64,000 nt of DNA, taken from positions 62,001 to 126,000 of the forward strand of contig CALWLW010000002.1 of NCBI GenBank assembly GCA_944381625.1. The letters are read 5' to 3'. The notes beneath the pieces were generated by a model. That model ran no database searches. It was not told the DNA's origin and saw nothing but the letters and a program-made list of their open reading frames with translations. The position numbers and the translations under genes were made by a program. Shown in pieces: positions 47,696-55,559 of this stretch (within the stretch, counting starts at the first letter, position 1; the number at the start of each line of letters is the position of its first letter). This stretch comes from an uncultured Lachnoclostridium sp. (GTDB taxonomy: Bacteria > Bacillota > Clostridia > Lachnospirales > Lachnospiraceae).

Positions 47696-47791
47696 ATGAC
47701 AGTATATGAAGGTATATCTTTAATAATATCATTCGCTACTTTGATCATTGCGCTGCTTGCCTACATAGATAGGAAGAACAAGCGAAAATAA
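47696..47791 (+). CDS. Small hydrophobic peptide, putative holin-like type I toxin A
   Basis: A 31-residue peptide: it starts MTVYEGISLIISFATLI and ends in a basic tail (DRKNKRK). One transmembrane helix followed by positive charges is the pattern of type I toxins, and MTVYE plus a hydrophobic run matches peptides annotated as putative holin-like toxins in Firmicutes. GGGGAGG lies about eight bases before the ATG. An antisense promoter and a shared terminator lie just downstream. Such toxins depolarise the membrane when antisense control fails. Homology was judged by eye. Confidence 0.72.
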   Translation: MTVYEGISLIISFATLIIALLAYIDRKNKRK

Positions 47792-47834
47792 ATAAACCAC
47801 TCACGCGTCCGCCCGACAGAGTGAGTGGTTTATT
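47791..47834. terminator. Bidirectional terminator of toxin locus A
   Basis: AATAAACCACTCAC pairs perfectly with GTGAGTGGTTTATT; A-tract on one side and T-tract on the other, so it can stop both the toxin mRNA and the convergent antisense RNA. Confidence 0.9.
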
Positions 47835-47883
47835 TTAACTACAAACCAGAGGCGAACCACTTGTAGATGGTTGCTCTCTTTCT
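47791..47883 (-). ncRNA. Putative antisense RNA (antitoxin) of locus A
   Basis: Transcript of about 90 nt expected from the promoter at 47890-47918 to the shared terminator. It overlaps the 3' end of the toxin mRNA. Its 5' end carries AGAAAGAGAGCAA, the same leader as the toxin mRNA. Confidence 0.6.
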
Positions 47884-47889
47884 ATGTTC

Positions 47890-47918
47890 AGTATACAGTA
47901 TCTGATCGGGAAATGCAA
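47890..47918 (-). promoter_or_regulatory. Antisense promoter of toxin locus A
   Basis: On the minus strand: TTGCAT (47918-47913), 17-bp spacer, TATACT (47895-47890). Followed by AACAT and the leader, in register with the sense promoter's layout. Confidence 0.8.
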
Positions 47919-48096
47919 TGAAAAAATATTTTTATCAAATATACCAAATATAAGCACCGGACAGGATATGGAGCGAAAAATTCCATGTTTTCGTGTTTCC
48001 AAATTGTAGTAGAAAGGAGTACTATCAACGTAAACTGATAGTTTTGGCCCTCTGAAAATGAAACTGAAAAATGAATGGAGATGATGGGGAAAAGCG

Positions 48097-48125
48097 ATTG
48101 CAGGATTTACATAAATCTTGTATAC
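48097..48125 (+). promoter_or_regulatory. Sense promoter of small toxin locus B
   Basis: TTGCAG, 17-bp spacer, TATACT, in a block of about 125 bp nearly identical to that of locus A. Confidence 0.8.
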
Positions 48126-48199
48126 TGTTTCCAGAAAGAGAGCAATCGTACTACAGGGTGGAGCCTCCTATTCTTTTACATAGGATGGGGGTGATGCTT

Positions 48200-48286
48200 A
48201 TGAAACATTTTGATTTTAAGGATTTAATGGCCTTCGGAATGTTCCTGCTCGCATTACTGACATTCGTTTTTACGTTTATGAAATAA
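48200..48286 (+). CDS. Small hydrophobic peptide, putative holin-like type I toxin B
   Basis: A 28-residue peptide starting MKHFDFKDLMAFG, then a hydrophobic helix (MFLLALLTFVFTF), ending in Lys. The ATG at 48200 is eight bases after GGGGG; an ATG at 48194 is too close to it. The upstream promoter block is a duplicate of locus A, but the peptide itself has diverged. The antisense promoter and terminator are again present. Function by analogy: membrane-active type I toxin. Confidence 0.68.
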   Translation: MKHFDFKDLMAFGMFLLALLTFVFTFMK

Positions 48287-48293
48287 TGCGAAA

Positions 48294-48350
48294 GGCATAG
48301 AAAAACCACCCGATAAACTTTGCCGAAGTGATGGGGTGGCTTTCTATGCT
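48294..48350. terminator. Bidirectional terminator of toxin locus B
   Basis: GCATAGAAAAACCACCC opposite GGGTGGCTTTCTATGC with a 22-nt loop. Similar in place to the locus A terminator but different in sequence. Confidence 0.78.
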
Positions 48351-48397
48351 AGCTAATTACTACTGAGGCACTGTCTTGTGGACATTGCTCTCTTTCT
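48294..48397 (-). ncRNA. Putative antisense RNA (antitoxin) of locus B
   Basis: Expected transcript of about 100 nt from the promoter at 48404-48432 to the terminator. Its 5' leader AGAAAGAGAGCAA matches that of the sense mRNA and of locus A. Confidence 0.58.
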
Positions 48398-48403
48398 ATG
48401 TTC

Positions 48404-48432
48404 AGTATATAGCATCTGACTGAGAAATGCAA
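48404..48432 (-). promoter_or_regulatory. Antisense promoter of toxin locus B
   Basis: On the minus strand: TTGCAT (48432-48427), 17-bp spacer, TATACT (48409-48404). Confidence 0.8.
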
Positions 48433-48507
48433 TGAAAAAATATCTCTATCAAATATGCCTAAACTGCCGTACTATCTAAAAATCAAAAAAAATAGACTTT
48501 TCAGGTT

Positions 48508-49710
48508 TTATTTCTCCTCACACACCTGGAAAATATAAAACTTCAGATAATACGACTGATCCGCTGCCCACAGGATGGGGTGATCGCAGGACTGGGTACG
48601 GAACTCCACCTGGCGGAGCCTCCGGTGCGCGCCGCGCGCCGCTTCCCGCAGCGTCTTGGCAAACAGTTCCTGATCCATAAAATGCGAACAGGAGCAGGTG
48701 GCAAGATAGCCGCCGTCCCGGACCAGCTTCATGCCCCGCAGATTGATTTCCCGGTAGCCTTTGACCGCGTTCTTGATGGAACTGCGGGACTTGGTGAAGG
48801 CCGGCGGGTCCAGGATCACCACGTCGTAAGTCTCTCCTTTCTGCTCCAGCTCAGGCAGGAGTTCAAACACATCCGCGCACTGGAAGGTGACACGGTCCTC
48901 CACCTGGTTCAGACGCGCGTTTTCCCGTGCCTGTTCGCAGCCCAGCTCGGAGGCGTCCACACCCAGGACGCTGGAAGCGCCGGCCACTGCCGCGTTCAGC
49001 GCAAAGGAACCGGTGTGGGTAAAACAATCCAGGACCTTTTTGCCCCGGCAGAGCCGCTGAACCGCCAGCCGGTTGTATTTCTGGTCCAGGAAGAAACCGG
49101 TCTTCTGTCCGTCCTCCACATTGACCAGGTAACGCACGCCGTTTTCCTGGATCTCTACTTTCGTATCGAAAGGATCGCCGATAAATCCTTTCCGGCGTTC
49201 CATGCCTTCCTGTTCCCTTACTTTTGCGTCGCTGCGCTCATAGATCCCCCGGATGACGATCCCATCTTCGTTCAGGACGCGCTTCAGGATGTCCAGGATG
49301 GTAAGCTTCATACGGTCGATGCCAAGAGCCAGGGATTCCACCACCAGGACGTCGGCGAATTTGTCCACGACCAGGCCAGGCAGGAAATCTGCTTCACCGA
49401 AGATCACCCGGCAGCAGGAAGTGTCGCACACCGTTTTCCGGTATTCCCAGGCGTTTCTAACCCGTTGTTCCAGGAATGCCTCGTCGATGGCCTGATCCTT
49501 TTTGCGGGACATCATGCGTACCCGGATCTTGGAATGCATATTCAGAAAACCATACCCCATGAAATAACCGTCAAAATCATGGACGGTCACAATATCGCCG
49601 TTTTCAAAATCTCCCAGGATACTTGCGATCTCATTATCATAGATCCACATGCCTCCGGCTTTGATGGTGCGTCCTTCTCCTTTTTTCAGCGTTACAATGG
49701 TATGGTACAT
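48508..49710 (-). CDS. Class I SAM-dependent rRNA methyltransferase, RlmI-like
   Basis: 400 residues. An N-terminal PUA domain (KAGGMWIYDNEIA), an EEHEE-like linker and a SAM-binding Rossmann domain are seen. The SAM motif region is KKVLDCFTHTGSFALNAA and the catalytic motif is VILDPPAFTKSRS; a Cys follows in ATCSCSHF. The RlmI family makes 5-methylcytosine in 23S rRNA. GGAGG lies eight bases before the start. Confidence 0.88.
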   Translation of the reverse strand: MYHTIVTLKKGEGRTIKAGGMWIYDNEIASILGDFENGDIVTVHDFDGYFMGYGFLNMHSKIRVRMMSRKKDQAIDEAFLEQRVRNAWEYRKTVCDTSCCRVIFGEADFLPGLVVDKFADVLVVESLALGIDRMKLTILDILKRVLNEDGIVIRGIYERSDAKVREQEGMERRKGFIGDPFDTKVEIQENGVRYLVNVEDGQKTGFFLDQKYNRLAVQRLCRGKKVLDCFTHTGSFALNAAVAGASSVLGVDASELGCEQARENARLNQVEDRVTFQCADVFELLPELEQKGETYDVVILDPPAFTKSRSSIKNAVKGYREINLRGMKLVRDGGYLATCSCSHFMDQELFAKTLREAARGAHRRLRQVEFRTQSCDHPILWAADQSYYLKFYIFQVCEEK

Positions 49711-49881
49711 AAGTATATCCTCCGAAAATTTCCAAATTAATAAATCTGATGATATAATTTGCGCTACGCGCTCATTCTATCATGTCTTGGGCGTTTCAAC
49801 AACAGTTTCTCCCCGAGGTATTTTTTATCAATGTATAAGGTGGAAGAATCAGGGAATACTTCCGGTATAGGAGAGTGTAAA

Positions 49882-50088
49882 ATGATGGAAATGAAACGTA
49901 CCGTAGACTTTGAAAAACTGGAGCCCCATGACCGCCTGAAATATGAGATCGCGGAAGAACTGGGGCTCCTGGACAAGGTAAGGGAGGGCGGCTGGAAAGC
50001 GCTCTCTTCCAAAGAAACCGGGAAGATCGGGGGAATGATCAGCCGGAGAAGAAAGGCCCTGGAAAAATCCGGGGAAGTATCCGGCTGA
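49882..50088 (+). CDS. Alpha/beta-type small acid-soluble spore protein
   Basis: A 68-residue protein. RLKYEIAEELGLLDKVREGG and KETGKIGGMISRRR match the DNA-binding helices of alpha/beta SASPs, which coat spore DNA and protect it from UV and heat. The GPR protease site is likely near the first motif. AGGAGA lies eight bases before the ATG at 49882. Expressed under sigma G in other species; no clear sigma G promoter was identified here. Confidence 0.85.
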   Translation: MMEMKRTVDFEKLEPHDRLKYEIAEELGLLDKVREGGWKALSSKETGKIGGMISRRRKALEKSGEVSG

Positions 50089-50103
50089 TCCCATCCCTGT
50101 GCG

Positions 50104-50823
50104 TCAGATAAGGATGGGCGCCCGGTAATCTTTGCCCAGCATCTGTTTTTTCTTATCCTGGAACTCCCAGAAATAGTCTTCCCGCACATCGGCCCAGGCG
50201 TGGGTTCCCTGGTCGTATACCTGGACGAATTCCTCCAGTTCGGGATGGCGGCGCACCGTATTGGTCAGATATTCCTCGCCGGTGAGCGGATTGACGTCGC
50301 CCTGGGGTTTATTTTTGCGGAAGGCCTCCGGGATCTGGAACCTGATCCCGCCGGAACTTTCCGGTTCCCCGCCGGACAGTTCCTGCGAAAATTCGTCCTG
50401 GATGATTCCGGTTTCTGCGCCCGCACCGCCCGGCTGAAGGGATGGAGCAGAGAGGTTCTGAGGATACGCCGGGAAGGACGCGCGCTGCGCGGAATTGGCC
50501 TGAGCGGATACCGTCTGCATGGAGGCGGTCTGCAGGGAAGCTTCCTGCACAGAAGCGGCCGGCATGACAGGGACCTCCGCCCGCATGAATTCCGGCATGG
50601 GCACGGATACCGGCGTCAGCTGTACGGACACCTGATAGCCAAGAAGGGCGGCGATGATGTGCATATCCTGTTCCGGGAAATTGTCCCGCTTCAGCCGCTG
50701 GGTAAGATTCTGCCTGGACATGGGTCTGCCGGTCTGGGCTTCATACATATCTGCAAGTTCTTTAATGGTCAGTCCTTTTCTCTTTAGAAGGATCTTGATC
50801 TGTTCTCCAAATGAAAGTTCCAT
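50104..50823 (-). CDS. HTH-domain protein of unknown function
   Basis: 240 residues, with a start at 50823 that follows GGAGGCG. The N-terminal 65 residues form a XRE-like helix-turn-helix (IKILLKRKGLTIKELADMYE, SRQNLTQRLKRDNF). The middle is low-complexity (Ala/Ser/Gln, about residues 90-150). The C-terminal 70 residues contain a conserved-looking block (NPLTGEEYLTNTVRRHPEL). The target is unknown. Transcribed divergently from the Csp-type protease gene. Confidence 0.65.
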   Translation of the reverse strand: MELSFGEQIKILLKRKGLTIKELADMYEAQTGRPMSRQNLTQRLKRDNFPEQDMHIIAALLGYQVSVQLTPVSVPMPEFMRAEVPVMPAASVQEASLQTASMQTVSAQANSAQRASFPAYPQNLSAPSLQPGGAGAETGIIQDEFSQELSGGEPESSGGIRFQIPEAFRKNKPQGDVNPLTGEEYLTNTVRRHPELEEFVQVYDQGTHAWADVREDYFWEFQDKKKQMLGKDYRAPILI

Positions 50824-50952
50824 AACACGCCTCCGGGATTTCTCTTTTGATAGTTCCATTATAATACAATATGGATGAAAAATAAATCTTAAAGTTTCTT
50901 TTGTGCTTTGAATCGACGTTTTTGCATACTCTGAAAAAGGGGTGCAAAAAGC

Positions 50953-52734
50953 ATGAACGATCAGAAAATTGAGAATCAGCTGAATCTGGCGCTGGAGGCG
51001 ACGGAGGAAGAACGGAGAAAATCTGTGGTACTGGACACCGGGTATGATTCCCGGGAGCGTACCTGGGAATTGATTGTAAAATATTCCGGGGATCTGGAAA
51101 CCATTGTACCGGAGGCGCTGCAGGTGACGCGGCTGATCAATGAATACGCAATCCTGGTGGTGCCGGAATCATTGATCGAGCGGCTGGCCGAACGCCCGGA
51201 GATCGAATACATTGAAAAGCCCCGGCGTCTGTTTTTCGCCAGGGCGGAGGGGAAGCGGGCTTCCTGCATGACGGCGGTGCAGCGGCCGCCTCTTTCCTTA
51301 AGCGGCAGGGGAATCCTGACGGCAGTGCTGGATTCGGGCGTGGACTACCGCCATGAGGAATTCCGCTACCCTGACGGCCGGAGCAGGATTCTGGCATATT
51401 GGGATCAGAGTATTCCCGGGAATCCGCCGGCAGGCTATCATATAGGAAGCGAATTCTCCAGGGAACAGATCGACGCGGTACTGGCGGAGGAAGGAGGCTC
51501 GCCGGACGCGGGTGCGGCTGCAGGGGAGATGGATAGGGAAGACGCAAGGGCGGCTGCCGGGGCAGGCGCGCCGGGAGGCAGCGCGGGTCTTCGTGCTAGC
51601 CGGGATCTGAGCGGTCACGGGACGGGTGTGCTGGCCATCGCCGCAGGCAACAACGGCGTGGCTTATGAAAGCGATATTATTGTGGTGAAACTGGGGTATC
51701 CCAGGGACGACGGATTTCCCAGGACCACGGAACTGATGCAGGGGCTGGATTATGTCATACGCAAAGCTCTGGAATACCAGATGCCCATGGCTGTGAACAT
51801 CAGTTTTGGGAACACCTACGGTTCGCATACGGGAACCAGCCTGCTGGAAACGTATATTGACGACGTAAGTTCCCTGTGGAAGACGGTGATCTGCGTGGGA
51901 AGCGGGAACGAGGGCGCGGGAAGCGGTCATACCTCCGGACGCCTGAAACCGGGAATCTCTGAGGATGTGGAATTCACCGTGGGTATTTATGAACCTGTTA
52001 TGAACCTGCAGCTCTGGAAAAATTATGAAGATACTTTCGACATCTCGCTGATCCATCCCAACGGGACTGTGGCCGGTCCGTTTTACGAGAGGCAGACCGT
52101 ACAGCGCTACCGGATGGGGAATACGGAGATTCTGGTCTATTTCGGAGAGCCCAGCCCCTACAGTATAAATCAGGAAATTTATCTGGATTTTATTCCCCAG
52201 GGGGATTATGTGGATCCCGGGATCTGGAGCCTGCGCCTGGTTCCCCGGCAGATTGTGGAAGGAAGCTATCAGATGTGGCTGCCCGGAAGATCTGTGATCG
52301 GGGACGACACCCGCTTTCTGAATCCGGTGGAGACCAACACGCTCACGATTCCCTCCACGGCCTCCAAGGTGATCACGGTGGGAGCCTATCAGGTATCCGC
52401 GGACGCTTACGCGGACTTTTCCGGCCGGGGCGGACCCGGGGATGGGGGAAGGAAGCCGTCGCTGGTGGCGCCAGGAACGGATATTCTCACGGCCGCGCCG
52501 GGAGGCGGTTATATCCGGCAGACGGGAACCTCCTTCGCCACGCCTTTTGTGACGGGCGCCGCCGCCCTGCTCATGCAGTACGGGATCACGGACGGCAACG
52601 ATCCTTATTTATATGGAGAGAAGGTCAGGGCATATTTGCAGAGAGGAGCGCAGCCCCTGCCCGCGTTCCGGGATTATCCCAACGAGACGGTGGGATGGGG
52701 GAAGCTGTGCGTGGAAAGAAGCATCCCCAATTAG
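50953..52734 (+). CDS. Subtilisin-like serine protease, Csp type
   Basis: 593 residues of family S8. The catalytic triad is visible: Asp in LTAVLDSGVDYRHEEF, His in LSGHGTGVLAIAAGN, Ser in GTSFATPFVTGA. The large insertion between Asp and His (about residues 150-215) and the N-terminal prodomain-like part match clostridial Csp germination proteases. Csp proteins process the cortex hydrolase SleC; some lost activity and became bile-salt sensors. Here all three catalytic residues are intact. Its neighbour is a spore protein gene. Confidence 0.85.
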   Translation: MNDQKIENQLNLALEATEEERRKSVVLDTGYDSRERTWELIVKYSGDLETIVPEALQVTRLINEYAILVVPESLIERLAERPEIEYIEKPRRLFFARAEGKRASCMTAVQRPPLSLSGRGILTAVLDSGVDYRHEEFRYPDGRSRILAYWDQSIPGNPPAGYHIGSEFSREQIDAVLAEEGGSPDAGAAAGEMDREDARAAAGAGAPGGSAGLRASRDLSGHGTGVLAIAAGNNGVAYESDIIVVKLGYPRDDGFPRTTELMQGLDYVIRKALEYQMPMAVNISFGNTYGSHTGTSLLETYIDDVSSLWKTVICVGSGNEGAGSGHTSGRLKPGISEDVEFTVGIYEPVMNLQLWKNYEDTFDISLIHPNGTVAGPFYERQTVQRYRMGNTEILVYFGEPSPYSINQEIYLDFIPQGDYVDPGIWSLRLVPRQIVEGSYQMWLPGRSVIGDDTRFLNPVETNTLTIPSTASKVITVGAYQVSADAYADFSGRGGPGDGGRKPSLVAPGTDILTAAPGGGYIRQTGTSFATPFVTGAAALLMQYGITDGNDPYLYGEKVRAYLQRGAQPLPAFRDYPNETVGWGKLCVERSIPN

Positions 52735-52737
52735 CAA

Positions 52738-52766
52738 TTGTAATTGAGGCGGGGCTGCGATATACT
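52738..52766 (+). promoter_or_regulatory. Promoter of the CDF transporter gene
   Basis: TTGTAA (52738-52743), 17-bp spacer, TATACT (52761-52766), starting just after the protease stop. Confidence 0.65.
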
Positions 52767-52796
52767 GTAGGGAAAAAGTGAAATCTGAGGTGCATT

Positions 52797-53963
52797 ATGA
52801 CGTCTGTATTGATGAAGATCTTCTTGCGGGAGACGGATCTGAAGGCCCCGGAGGGACGGGCGAAAGTCGGCAATCTGGCCGGTATCGTAGGGATCTGCTG
52901 CAACATCCTGCTGTTCCTGGGGAAATTTACTGTGGGAGCGCTGACCGGCAGTATGGCCATCGCCGCGGACGCGTTCAACAATCTGAGCGACGCGGGCAGC
53001 AGTGTCATCAGCCTGCTGGGATTCTGGCTGGGAGCGCAGAAGCCGGACGAAAAGCATCCGTTCGGGCATGCCCGGTATGAATATCTGGCGGGCATGGCTG
53101 TCTGCGTAATGATCATGGCCATTGGGCTGAACCTGGCGAAGGAGGGCGTCGTCAAAGTGCTGCATCCCAATATGCCGGAATTCGGCTGGATATCCGTGTG
53201 CGTGATGCTGGCGTCCATCCTCCTGAAGCTGTGGATGAGCGGCTTTAACAGCAGGCTGGGCGGCCTGATCGATTCGGAGACCCTGCGGGCGACGGCGGCC
53301 GATTCCCGGAACGACTGTCTCTCCACAGGAGCCGTGCTGGTGGGGGCGGTGCTGTGCGAGATTACCGGGATCATGCGGATCGACGGTTTGATGACGGTGG
53401 CTGTGGCCGGATTTATCCTGTGGAACGGCTACGGCCTCCTCAAAGACTCACTGGATCCCCTGCTGGGCAGGAGTCCGGACCCGGAACTGGTGAAAAGGAT
53501 AGAAGAGACGGTACTGAGTTATCCCGACGTCCTGGGCATGCATGATCTGCTGGTTCACGATTACGGCCCGGGGAACCAGTTCGCTTCCCTGCATATTGAA
53601 TTCGCGGCGGAGATGGACGCGCTGAAGGCTCACGACCTGATCGACAATATAGAGAGGGATTTCTGGAAGAAACAGCGCCTGCAGGTGGTGATTCATTACG
53701 ATCCCATCGTGACCAGCGACAGCCAGGTGGGAGAACTGCGGACATACATAACGGAACAGCTCCAGGCTTATGACGAAAGGCTGAGCATTCACGACCTGCG
53801 TGTGGTGCCGGGGGATACTCATACCAACGTGCTGTTTGACATGGTGGTGCCGCCCCATTATGAGAAGGATCAGAACCAGCTTCTGGATTATATTGTGGAA
53901 AAGGTAAAAGAGAAAAATTCCGCGTATATCTGTGTGATCAAGGTGGATCAGAGTTATATTTGA
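52797..53963 (+). CDS. Cation diffusion facilitator (CDF) metal exporter
   Basis: 388 residues with six transmembrane helices and a cytoplasmic C-terminal metal-binding domain. CDF signature: GSMAIAADAFNNLSDAGSSV (Asp/Asn site in helix II) and HPFGHARYEYLAG. A second His/Asp site is in DSRNDCLSTGAVL. It exports Zn, Mn, Fe or Co in exchange for protons. The longer C-terminus (about 190 residues) is larger than in minimal CDFs. GAGGTGC lies before the ATG. Confidence 0.9.
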   Translation: MTSVLMKIFLRETDLKAPEGRAKVGNLAGIVGICCNILLFLGKFTVGALTGSMAIAADAFNNLSDAGSSVISLLGFWLGAQKPDEKHPFGHARYEYLAGMAVCVMIMAIGLNLAKEGVVKVLHPNMPEFGWISVCVMLASILLKLWMSGFNSRLGGLIDSETLRATAADSRNDCLSTGAVLVGAVLCEITGIMRIDGLMTVAVAGFILWNGYGLLKDSLDPLLGRSPDPELVKRIEETVLSYPDVLGMHDLLVHDYGPGNQFASLHIEFAAEMDALKAHDLIDNIERDFWKKQRLQVVIHYDPIVTSDSQVGELRTYITEQLQAYDERLSIHDLRVVPGDTHTNVLFDMVVPPHYEKDQNQLLDYIVEKVKEKNSAYICVIKVDQSYI

Positions 53964-54015
53964 GGGGAAAGCAGGTGGCTGCTATGATTCTATTTTTGTG
54001 TGCATCCACTTGTGA

Positions 54016-54044
54016 TTGACATAGTTCGACACATCAGATAAAAT
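54016..54044 (+). promoter_or_regulatory. Sense promoter of small locus C
   Basis: TTGACA (54016-54021), 17-bp spacer, TAAAAT (54039-54044). The predicted transcript begins near 54051 and carries GGGCGTTGC and GCGGTTAG. Confidence 0.78.
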
Positions 54045-54067
54045 TAAAATTACTCCGCAAGGGGTAA

Positions 54068-54267
54068 GGGCGTTGCCACATAACGGTAGGCGGTTAGTCA
54101 CACCACCCGAAAGGGGGTGAGGCCATGCCAATTACATTGACGTTTCATGTTCTGTTTTGGACCGTGACGATCAGAGTAAAGCGAAACCGCCGCTTGCCCC
54201 ACAAGTGACGGTTTCTGAACAATTAGAAATTTGAACTTAATGGGCTAACCGCTTATCAGCAACGCCC
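54068..54267. repeat. Inverted repeats framing small locus C
   Basis: GGGCGTTGC (54068-54076) and GCGGTTAG (54090-54097) recur inverted as CTAACCGC (54245-54252) and GCAACGCCC (54259-54267). Both convergent transcripts thus start with the same leader. An internal hairpin (CACCACCC opposite GGGGGTG, 54101-54119) covers the ribosome site, and GAAACCG (54183-54189) opposite CGGTTTC (54209-54215) spans the stop codon. Confidence 0.75.
54125..54208 (+). CDS. 27-residue peptide in a convergent-transcript locus
   Basis: The peptide starts MPITLTFHVLFWTVTIRV and ends KRNRRLPHK. It is preceded by GGGGGTGAGGCC, a strong ribosome site partly hidden in a hairpin. Alternating hydrophobic residues then a very basic tail suggest a membrane-active or nucleic-acid-binding peptide. 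I do not recognise the family. The layout (strong convergent promoters, shared leader, internal hairpins) parallels loci A and B, which supports a type I toxin-like role. Expression and toxicity are unproven. Confidence 0.6.
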   Translation: MPITLTFHVLFWTVTIRVKRNRRLPHK

Positions 54268-54273
54268 TTTTCT
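54209..54273 (-). ncRNA. Putative antisense RNA of locus C
   Basis: Expected from the minus promoter at 54280-54307. The transcript starts near 54273 with GGGCGTTGC and GCGGTTAG and runs towards the hairpin at 54183-54215. The end point is uncertain because no clear T-tract follows. Confidence 0.5.
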
Positions 54274-54279
54274 ACCTTC

Positions 54280-54307
54280 ATTATAGATGATTCCCCAGTT
54301 TTGTCAA
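54280..54307 (-). promoter_or_regulatory. Antisense promoter of small locus C
   Basis: On the minus strand: TTGACA (54307-54302), 16-bp spacer, TATAAT (54285-54280). Both boxes are consensus. Confidence 0.8.
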
Positions 54308-54491
54308 GTAGAGCGTATTGGCGATGTTCGACGTGGTAGTGACAACCGGATGGCAGGAAGTGCAACCGCCGGTTGACGGATTTCCAAGTCCGCTTGCTTG
54401 CGGCATAAGGAGCCGCCTGCTATGCTCTAAGGCATACAGACAGGGTTCCCGCAGCAAAGAATGCGGCCGGGAAACGGATGAGGAGGAAATG

Positions 54492-55469
54492 ATGATATTA
54501 GGAGAAAAGATCGCACAGTTAAGAAAGAAAAACGGCTGGTCCCAGGAGGAACTGGCAGGGAAGCTGAACGTATCCCGACAGTCGGTATCCAAATGGGAAA
54601 GCGCCATGTCGGTGCCGGATCTGGATAAGATCGTGCTGATGAGCGGACTTTTTGAAGTCAGCACGGATTATCTGCTGAAGGACGAACTGACAGAAGAAGA
54701 ATTTGTGTCTGGAAATCCGGACGGGGAGCAGATGCGGCGGATCTCCATGGAAGAGGCCCAGCGGTTTCTGAAAGTCCGCAGGGAAGCTTCGGGAAGGATC
54801 GCTTCCGGCGTGGCGGCATGTATCCTGTCGCCGGCGGCGCTGCTTTTCCTGAGCGAAGCTGCGGAATACGGGCTTCTGGATCTGTCGAAGGAACTGGCGG
54901 ACGGCATCGGTATGATGATCCTGCTGCTGATTGTGGCAGGCGCGGTGGCATCGTTCCTGATTTTCGGGAGGGAGATGGGCAGATACGAATATCTGGAAAA
55001 AGAGATCTTTGAACTGAGCTACGGGGTGGAAGGCATGGTAAGGGAAAAAAGCGAAGCCTATGCGCCCGTGTTCGGGACGAAGATGGCTGGTGGCGTGGCG
55101 CTCTGCATCTTGGGATTCATACCGCTGATATTGTCTGAGGGACTCTGGGGAACCGGGATGGCTGAGGTTCTGTGCTTTATCTTCCTGCTGACATGCGTGG
55201 CGGCGGCCGTCTGGCTGTTTGTCAGCGCGGGCATCATACACGGAGCGTATATCCAGCTTCTCCAGGAAGGGGATTACACGGTGGAGAAGAAAAGCACCGG
55301 AAAATTCCTGGACAGAATCGCGCCGGTCTACTGGTGTGTGGTCACGGCAGGATATGTGGGCTACAGCCTGTGGAGCTGGAACTGGGGAACTTCCTGGATC
55401 GTATGGCCGGTGGCCGGCATCCTGTACGGAGCGCTGGCCGGAGTTGTGGGGATCTGGAAAAAATGTTAA
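54492..55469 (+). CDS. XRE-family regulator with C-terminal membrane domain
   Basis: 325 residues from the second of two adjacent ATGs (54489, 54492), with AGGAGG five bases upstream. The N-terminal HTH_3 domain reads KIAQLRKKNGWSQEELAGKL then SRQSVSKWESAMSVPDL. The remainder has about six hydrophobic helices in three clusters. This layout, a DNA-binding head with a membrane tail, is widespread in Clostridia; the ligand is unknown. It may regulate itself. An upstream piece from 54318 is open but lacks a ribosome site and is excluded. Confidence 0.8.
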   Translation: MILGEKIAQLRKKNGWSQEELAGKLNVSRQSVSKWESAMSVPDLDKIVLMSGLFEVSTDYLLKDELTEEEFVSGNPDGEQMRRISMEEAQRFLKVRREASGRIASGVAACILSPAALLFLSEAAEYGLLDLSKELADGIGMMILLLIVAGAVASFLIFGREMGRYEYLEKEIFELSYGVEGMVREKSEAYAPVFGTKMAGGVALCILGFIPLILSEGLWGTGMAEVLCFIFLLTCVAAAVWLFVSAGIIHGAYIQLLQEGDYTVEKKSTGKFLDRIAPVYWCVVTAGYVGYSLWSWNWGTSWIVWPVAGILYGALAGVVGIWKKC

Positions 55470-55487
55470 TAAAATGATTCACACCTC

Positions 55488-55538
55488 TTGCTTTCCCACT
55501 CCGTTGTGTTATAATGATTGTAATCAAATGATTAACAA
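55488..55538 (+). promoter_or_regulatory. Promoter with BlaI-type operator
   Basis: TTGCTT (55488-55493), 16-bp spacer, TATAAT (55510-55515). A near-palindrome, TTGTAATCA ... TGATTAACAA (55518-55538), overlaps the start region and suits binding by the repressor encoded next. Confidence 0.65.
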
Positions 55539-55559
55539 ACACAGGGGAGGGAAAGAGCC

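Noticed and set aside
54318-54491. Upstream extension of the XRE membrane regulator
   Set aside because: No ribosome site and the HTH begins right after the AGGAGG-linked ATGs at 54489/54492.
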